8,378 bases of DNA from Pseudomonadota bacterium (GTDB lineage Bacteria; SAR324; XYD2-FULL-50-16; JAHJRI01): contig JAKSDL010000741.1 in the NCBI GenBank assembly GCA_022360105.1, positions 1 to 8,378 of the forward strand. The letters run 5' to 3'. Each line of letters starts with the position of its first letter. The first letter of the stretch is position 1. Under the pieces are notes generated by a model, which had not been told where the DNA came from, made no database searches, and saw nothing but the letters and a program-made list of their open reading frames with translations. The position numbers and the translations under genes are program-made. Below are positions 5,380 through 8,378 of the stretch, piece after piece.

Positions 5380-6336
5380 ATGGAGTCACCAACACTTAAA
5401 AATCGCATCTTCGATTTTTTCCAAGTCAAGAAAAACAGGGTGCTTGTCCTCACAGGTTTATTTGTCTTGGCAATGATACTTCCTTTTATGGCAAATAACT
5501 ATGTGCTTGAAATCATGTCCAATGTTTGGTTTTATGTGATCCTTTGCCTGGGGCTGAACATCGTGGTGGGTTACGCAGGACTGCTGGATCTGGGATATGC
5601 AGCATTTTTTGCTGTGGGCGCATACACAACAGGTATACTAACAGCCCAATTCAATATGAATTTCTGGTTGACCATTCCTTTTGCCATAGTCTTTTCCATG
5701 CTGGCCGGTTTTATTATTGGCGGTCCCACATTGAGACTTCGCAGTGACTACCTGGCTATTGTGACCCTGGGATTTGGCGAGATCGTTAGAATTACGGCCA
5801 GAAATATGGAGATTACCGGTGGTGCCAGCGGATTAATTGGCATTGAACGTCCCAGTTTTTTTGGTATCGCTCTTAATGATATCAGTGATTTTTACTTTGT
5901 TTTCTTTATTCTGGCTCTGCTGGCAGTTTTTGTGAGTTATCGATTACAGAACTCCAGACTCGGTCGTGCCTGGAAATATGTGAGAGAAGATGAAGACGCC
6001 GCAGAAGCAATGGGGTTAAATCGCATTGCCGTAAAACTCTATGCATATATTATCGGCGCAGTTTTTGGGGGAATCGCCGGCAGCTTTTTCGCAGTTAAAA
6101 TGACAGCAATCTCACCGGAAACCTTTATGTTCACTCAATCTGTACTCATCTTACTGGGTGTTGTACTGGGTGGAATGGGAAAGATCCCTGGTGTCATTGT
6201 CGGGGCGTTTGCTTTAATTATCTTCCCCGAAGTTTTTAGAGAAATCGGATCACTAAGGCTTCTTTTCTTTGCCGTCCTCATGCTGTTGATTATGCTCTAC
6301 AGACCCGAAGGCATCTGGCCCGAAAAAAGAAGTTAA
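5380..6336 (+). CDS. livM: Branched-chain amino-acid ABC transporter permease LivM
   Basis: This is the second channel subunit (318 residues) in the inner membrane, partner of LivH. After a short basic N-terminus (NRIFDFFQVKKNR) come multiple hydrophobic segments. The LivM signature GLNIVVGYAGLLDLGY lies at 58-73. RSDYLAIVTLGFGEIVR (121-137) and GGASGLIGI (147-155) follow. The coupling loop is GRAWKYVREDEDAAEAMGLN (195-214), then LGGMGKIPGVIVGA (263-276). The tail YRPEGIWPEKR (307-317) is typical. It lacks the long N-terminal extension of E. coli LivM (about 425 residues) and matches the shorter, commoner form. AAAGGA (5367-5372) lies seven bases before the ATG. The gap after livH is 34 bases, consistent with one operon. 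Confidence 0.93.
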   Translation: MESPTLKNRIFDFFQVKKNRVLVLTGLFVLAMILPFMANNYVLEIMSNVWFYVILCLGLNIVVGYAGLLDLGYAAFFAVGAYTTGILTAQFNMNFWLTIPFAIVFSMLAGFIIGGPTLRLRSDYLAIVTLGFGEIVRITARNMEITGGASGLIGIERPSFFGIALNDISDFYFVFFILALLAVFVSYRLQNSRLGRAWKYVREDEDAAEAMGLNRIAVKLYAYIIGAVFGGIAGSFFAVKMTAISPETFMFTQSVLILLGVVLGGMGKIPGVIVGAFALIIFPEVFREIGSLRLLFFAVLMLLIMLYRPEGIWPEKRS

Positions 6337-6374
6337 ATTGAACTGCTACCAAAGCTGAAACAAACGGAAAATCC

Positions 6375-7151
6375 ATGGCGATACTTGAAATAAAAGACAT
6401 GAGCTTGAGTTTTGGGGGGTTGAAGGTAATCGATACCTTGAACTTCAATATCGAGCACAACTCGATCTCCAGTCTGATCGGGCCCAACGGTGCCGGAAAA
6501 ACCTCGATCTTCAATTGTATGACCGGGTTCTATAAACCCAGTGAGGGAAAAATTATATTTGAAAACACCCGTATTACCAGAAAAAAGCCGCATAAAATCA
6601 CCAAGCTGGGTATAGCCCGCACTTTCCAAAACCTTCGGTTGTTTAGAAACATGACAGTTCTGGAAAATGTTATGTCCGGAATGCACTGTAGATCTTCTGC
6701 CGGCTTCTGGGGTGCCGTACTGCATACATCCCAACAGAAAGAGGAAGAGGAAAAAATCCGCACCTTTTGTGAAGAGTGCCTGGATTTCGTCGGTATTCTT
6801 GACAAGAAAGACTGGATGGCGACCAACTTACCCTACGGAGACCAAAGAAGAGTAGAATGGGCTCGAGCACTGGCAACACAACCAAAATTGTTACTGCTGG
6901 ATGAACCTGCCGCCGGACTCAATTATGACGAAAAAGAGCAATTGATTGCCCTGATACGGAAAATAAGGGAAGAAAAGGGAATTACCGTTTTTCTGATAGA
7001 GCATGACATGGGACTCATTATGAAGGTATCAGAGCATATTACTGTGATAGATTACGGGAAAAAGATTGCCGAAGGAGATGCCGAAACCATTCAAAACGAT
7101 CCAAAAGTAATTGAGGCCTATCTCGGTAAAGATGAGGAGGCAGCCGCATGA
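6375..7151 (+). CDS. livG: Branched-chain amino-acid ABC transporter ATP-binding protein LivG
   Basis: One of two cytoplasmic ATPases (258 residues) that drive the LivHM channel. All nucleotide-binding motifs are present: Walker A GPNGAGKT (36-43), Q-loop Gln85 in TFQNLRLF, a signature of the LivG kind LPYGDQRR (152-159), Walker B LLLLDE (172-177), D-loop GLN (181-183) and switch His210 in LIEHDM. The C-terminal segment with GKKIAEGDAETIQNDPKVIEAYLG is the BCA_ABC_TP_C-type tail usual in LivG. Only a weak GGA (6366-6368) serves as ribosome site, so coupling to livM, whose stop lies 38 bases upstream, may matter. Its last four bases overlap the livF start. Confidence 0.94.
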   Translation: MAILEIKDMSLSFGGLKVIDTLNFNIEHNSISSLIGPNGAGKTSIFNCMTGFYKPSEGKIIFENTRITRKKPHKITKLGIARTFQNLRLFRNMTVLENVMSGMHCRSSAGFWGAVLHTSQQKEEEEKIRTFCEECLDFVGILDKKDWMATNLPYGDQRRVEWARALATQPKLLLLDEPAAGLNYDEKEQLIALIRKIREEKGITVFLIEHDMGLIMKVSEHITVIDYGKKIAEGDAETIQNDPKVIEAYLGKDEEAAA

Positions 7152-7864
7152 GTGAAACAGTCCTGAATATTAACGATCTAAATACCCACTACGGTAAAAT
7201 TCACGCCTTGCGTGGAATTAGTTTATCTGTCGAAAAAGGTAAAATCATCGCTCTTTTGGGGGCAAACGGAGCGGGTAAAAGTACCACTTTGAAAGCGATA
7301 TCGAGCCTGGTGGATGTCACATCCGGTTCCATCGATTTCATGGGAGATGACATTACCAAGTTGCCTGCACATGAAGTAGTCAACAAAGGATTAATTCACG
7401 TGCCTGAGGGTCGCCACATTTTTAAAGGCATGACCATCAGGGAGAACCTTGATTTGGGCTCCTTCACCCTAAAAGATGATGCGGAAAGAAAACGCCGTAT
7501 GCAGCACGTATTCGAGATGTTCCCCATTCTTGATGACAGGCAAAACGGAGATGCCGCCCTGCTATCCGGAGGAGAACAGCAGATGCTGGCGATTGGCCGG
7601 GCCATGATGACAGAACCCAGGTTGTTGCTGCTCGATGAGCCATCCATGGGACTGGCACCGTTCCTCGTGCAAAACATCATGAAGATTGTAAAACGCCTCA
7701 ACAATGAAGGAACCACTATCCTGCTGGTTGAACAAAACGCCAAAGTGGCTCTCAAAATCGCTGATTACGGATACGTGCTCGAAAATGGAAAGATCGTAAT
7801 CGAAGGTCCCGCCGAAGAACTGCAACAAGACGAAAGCATCATCAAGGCTTATCTGGGTCATTAA
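7148..7864 (+). CDS. livF: Branched-chain amino-acid ABC transporter ATP-binding protein LivF
   Basis: The second ATPase (238 residues) of the transporter. Walker A GANGAGKS is at 38-45, signature LSGGEQQ at 139-145, and Walker B LLLLDE at 159-164. As is normal for LivF, the Q-loop position reads VPEGRHIF (85-92) with Glu instead of Gln. The switch histidine is Gln196 in LVEQNAKVAL. In the LivG-LivF dimer one site is therefore expected to differ from the other. The ATG overlaps the livG stop in ATGA, and a strong GAGGAGG (7134-7140) lies seven bases upstream inside livG. This indicates tight co-translation. It is the last gene of the operon. Confidence 0.94.
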   Translation: MSETVLNINDLNTHYGKIHALRGISLSVEKGKIIALLGANGAGKSTTLKAISSLVDVTSGSIDFMGDDITKLPAHEVVNKGLIHVPEGRHIFKGMTIRENLDLGSFTLKDDAERKRRMQHVFEMFPILDDRQNGDAALLSGGEQQMLAIGRAMMTEPRLLLLDEPSMGLAPFLVQNIMKIVKRLNNEGTTILLVEQNAKVALKIADYGYVLENGKIVIEGPAEELQQDESIIKAYLGH

Positions 7865-7873
7865 AACATAACG

Positions 7874-7894
7874 GATGGGTACAACGTACCCATC
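7874..7894 (+). terminator. Hairpin just after livF
   Basis: GATGGGTAC (7874-7882) pairs perfectly with GTACCCATC (7886-7894) around an AAC loop, ten bases after the livF stop. No T tract follows. It may be a 3' stabiliser or a weak terminator. Its GGATGGG/CCCATC arms also resemble the repeat element at 7974-7998, so it may itself be a repeat copy. Confidence 0.5.
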
Positions 7895-7906
7895 ACTGAC
7901 CAAAAA

Positions 7907-7972
7907 TTAACAATTCACAATTAGCAATTGATTATTAAAAACACCATTCGAATAATCAATCATTTCGATGTA
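7907..7972 (+). repeat. First copies of two short AT-rich direct repeats
   Basis: TTAACAATTCACAATTA (7907-7923) recurs at 8069-8085 with one mismatch. The 22-base segment 7951-7972, with core TAATCAATCAT, recurs at 8184-8205 with three mismatches. The copies lie about 160 and 230 bases apart, so this is a rearranged pair rather than a simple tandem duplication. Confidence 0.5.
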
Positions 7973-7998
7973 GGATGGGCCGGCGAAGCCTGCCCATC
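7971..7998 (+). repeat. TAGGRTGG hairpin element A
   Basis: TAGGATGG opens a 25-base hairpin in which GATGGGC (7974-7980) pairs with GCCCATC (7992-7998) and an inner GGC-GAA-GCC stem (7982-7990) is separated by one mismatch. This matches the common intergenic repeat of the GTAGGGTGGGC...GCCCACC type, recalled from many proteobacterial genomes. Confidence 0.55.
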
Positions 7999-8022
7999 AA
8001 TTACAACAAAAACTGAATCATT

Positions 8023-8060
8023 GAATGCGACGAATCCCCTGTCGCTTGATCCACCCTACG
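8023..8060 (-). repeat. TAGGRTGG element B (reverse orientation, degraded)
   Basis: On the plus strand CCACCCTA (8051-8058) is the reverse complement of TAGGGTGG. Beside it GCGAC (8027-8031) pairs with GTCGC (8041-8045). The far arm expected to match ATCCACC is not recognisable, so this is probably a decayed copy. Confidence 0.4.
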
Positions 8061-8068
8061 GCCCTTCG

Positions 8069-8085
8069 TTAACAATTCAAAATTA
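8069..8085 (+). repeat. Second copy of TTAACAATTCA-type direct repeat
   Basis: TTAACAATTCAAAATTA matches the copy at 7907-7923 in 16 of 17 positions. It lies between hairpin elements B and C. Confidence 0.45.
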
Positions 8086-8098
8086 TTAGCATCATGTT

Positions 8099-8133
8099 GG
8101 TGGGTTCGTCGTTACACTCCTTAACCCACCCTA
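8099..8133 (-). repeat. TAGGRTGG hairpin element C (reverse orientation)
   Basis: GGTGGGTT (8099-8106) pairs perfectly with AACCCACC (8123-8130) around a 16-base loop. The plus strand continues to CCACCCTA (8126-8133), the reverse complement of TAGGGTGG. It is the best preserved of the three elements and belongs to the same dispersed family as A. Confidence 0.55.
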
Positions 8134-8183
8134 CATTAAAACCACGACGGTTGAGTATACAAACGCCCCTTTTTCTAACAATC

Positions 8184-8205
8184 AGTAATCAATCATCTCG
8201 ATATA
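8184..8205 (+). repeat. Second copy of TAATCAATCAT-type direct repeat
   Basis: Matches the segment 7951-7972 in 19 of 22 positions. From here to 8277 nothing else was recognised apart from a short GCCGG-AA-GCCGG direct repeat near 8250. Confidence 0.45.
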
Positions 8206-8277
8206 CGAGCAATCATTGTTCTAACCTTGCCACAATCTTGAAGCTGTAGCCGGAAGCCGGTAGAAACGATGGAATGA

Positions 8278-8378
8278 CTAAGCTTTTTGCCTGCGAATGG
8301 TTGCCAGAAAAATCGTTCCCAAAATTACAATGCCGCCAATCCAGGTTCTTAGGGTGGGTATTTCTTCCAATATCAGCA
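8278..8378 (-). CDS. EamA/DMT-family permease, C-terminal end (partial)
   Basis: The reverse strand from the window edge is open for 32 codons to a TAG at 8280-8278. The peptide reads LILEEIPTLRTWIGG followed by the hydrophobic IVILGTIFLATI and a basic end RRQKA. A Glu-containing segment, then a polar TLRTWIGG turn, a last membrane helix and an Arg/Lys tail is the usual ending of EamA (drug/metabolite transporter) proteins. Only this last helix is visible, so the substrate cannot be guessed. The gene converges on the liv operon across the repeat-rich gap. It was recognised by pattern alone in a short fragment. Confidence 0.55.
   Translation of the reverse strand, partial: LILEEIPTLRTWIGGIVILGTIFLATIRRQKA

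Noticed and set aside
6333..6826. Minus-strand frames of 133 and 98 codons opposite livG
   Set aside because: They are antisense to Walker A and neighbouring conserved LivG sequence, and are explained as codon-bias shadows.
7148..7864. LivF lacking the canonical Q-loop Gln and switch His as a defect
   Set aside because: VPEGR and VEQN are the normal LivF family forms, so this is not a loss of function.
7865..8277. CRISPR array
   Set aside because: The repeats are hairpins of mixed orientation with irregular spacing and unequal sequence; there are no uniform spacers and no cas genes.

Overview
The window looks like ordinary chromosomal DNA of a Gram-negative anaerobe, most likely a deltaproteobacterium (Desulfobacterota, Desulfobacterales-like). 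That placement is an inference. It rests on a moderately AT-rich base composition, a CoA-ligase gene of the ADP-forming type, a complete branched-chain amino-acid transporter operon, and intergenic DNA full of short hairpin repeats. No rRNA, tRNA, CRISPR array, transposase or phage gene was seen.

Layout. Positions 1-494 (minus strand) hold the N-terminal part of an ADP-forming acyl-CoA synthetase / CoA-binding protein whose remainder lies outside the window. A 547-bp divergent gap follows, with a degenerate dispersed hairpin repeat (about 811-892) and a good sigma70-type promoter (963-991). Then comes an enlarged RecX-family protein (1042-1845) and an unrecognised, very basic 160-residue protein (1965-2447). 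A 690-bp non-coding stretch (2448-3137) carries several hairpins, two tentative promoters and a structured leader with a possible 33-codon upstream ORF. Next is the transporter operon: livK (3138-4247), livH (4431-5345), livM (5380-6336), livG (6375-7151) and livF (7148-7864). Two terminator-like hairpins lie between livK and livH. After livF, 7865-8277 is a repeat-rich convergent gap. The window ends in the C-terminal tail of a minus-strand EamA/DMT-type permease (8278-8378).

How the genes work together. LivK is the secreted periplasmic binding protein. LivH and LivM form the membrane channel, and LivG and LivF are the two ATPases that power uptake of leucine, isoleucine, valine or related substrates. 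The hairpins after livK would let the binding protein be made in excess over the membrane and ATPase subunits, a common arrangement. RecX is expected to modulate RecA, but recA is not in the window.

No clear undescribed system is visible. The most interesting non-standard elements are the long structured livK leader with its possible upstream ORF, the five-module RecX, the basic orphan protein next to it, and the mosaic repeat cluster downstream of livF.
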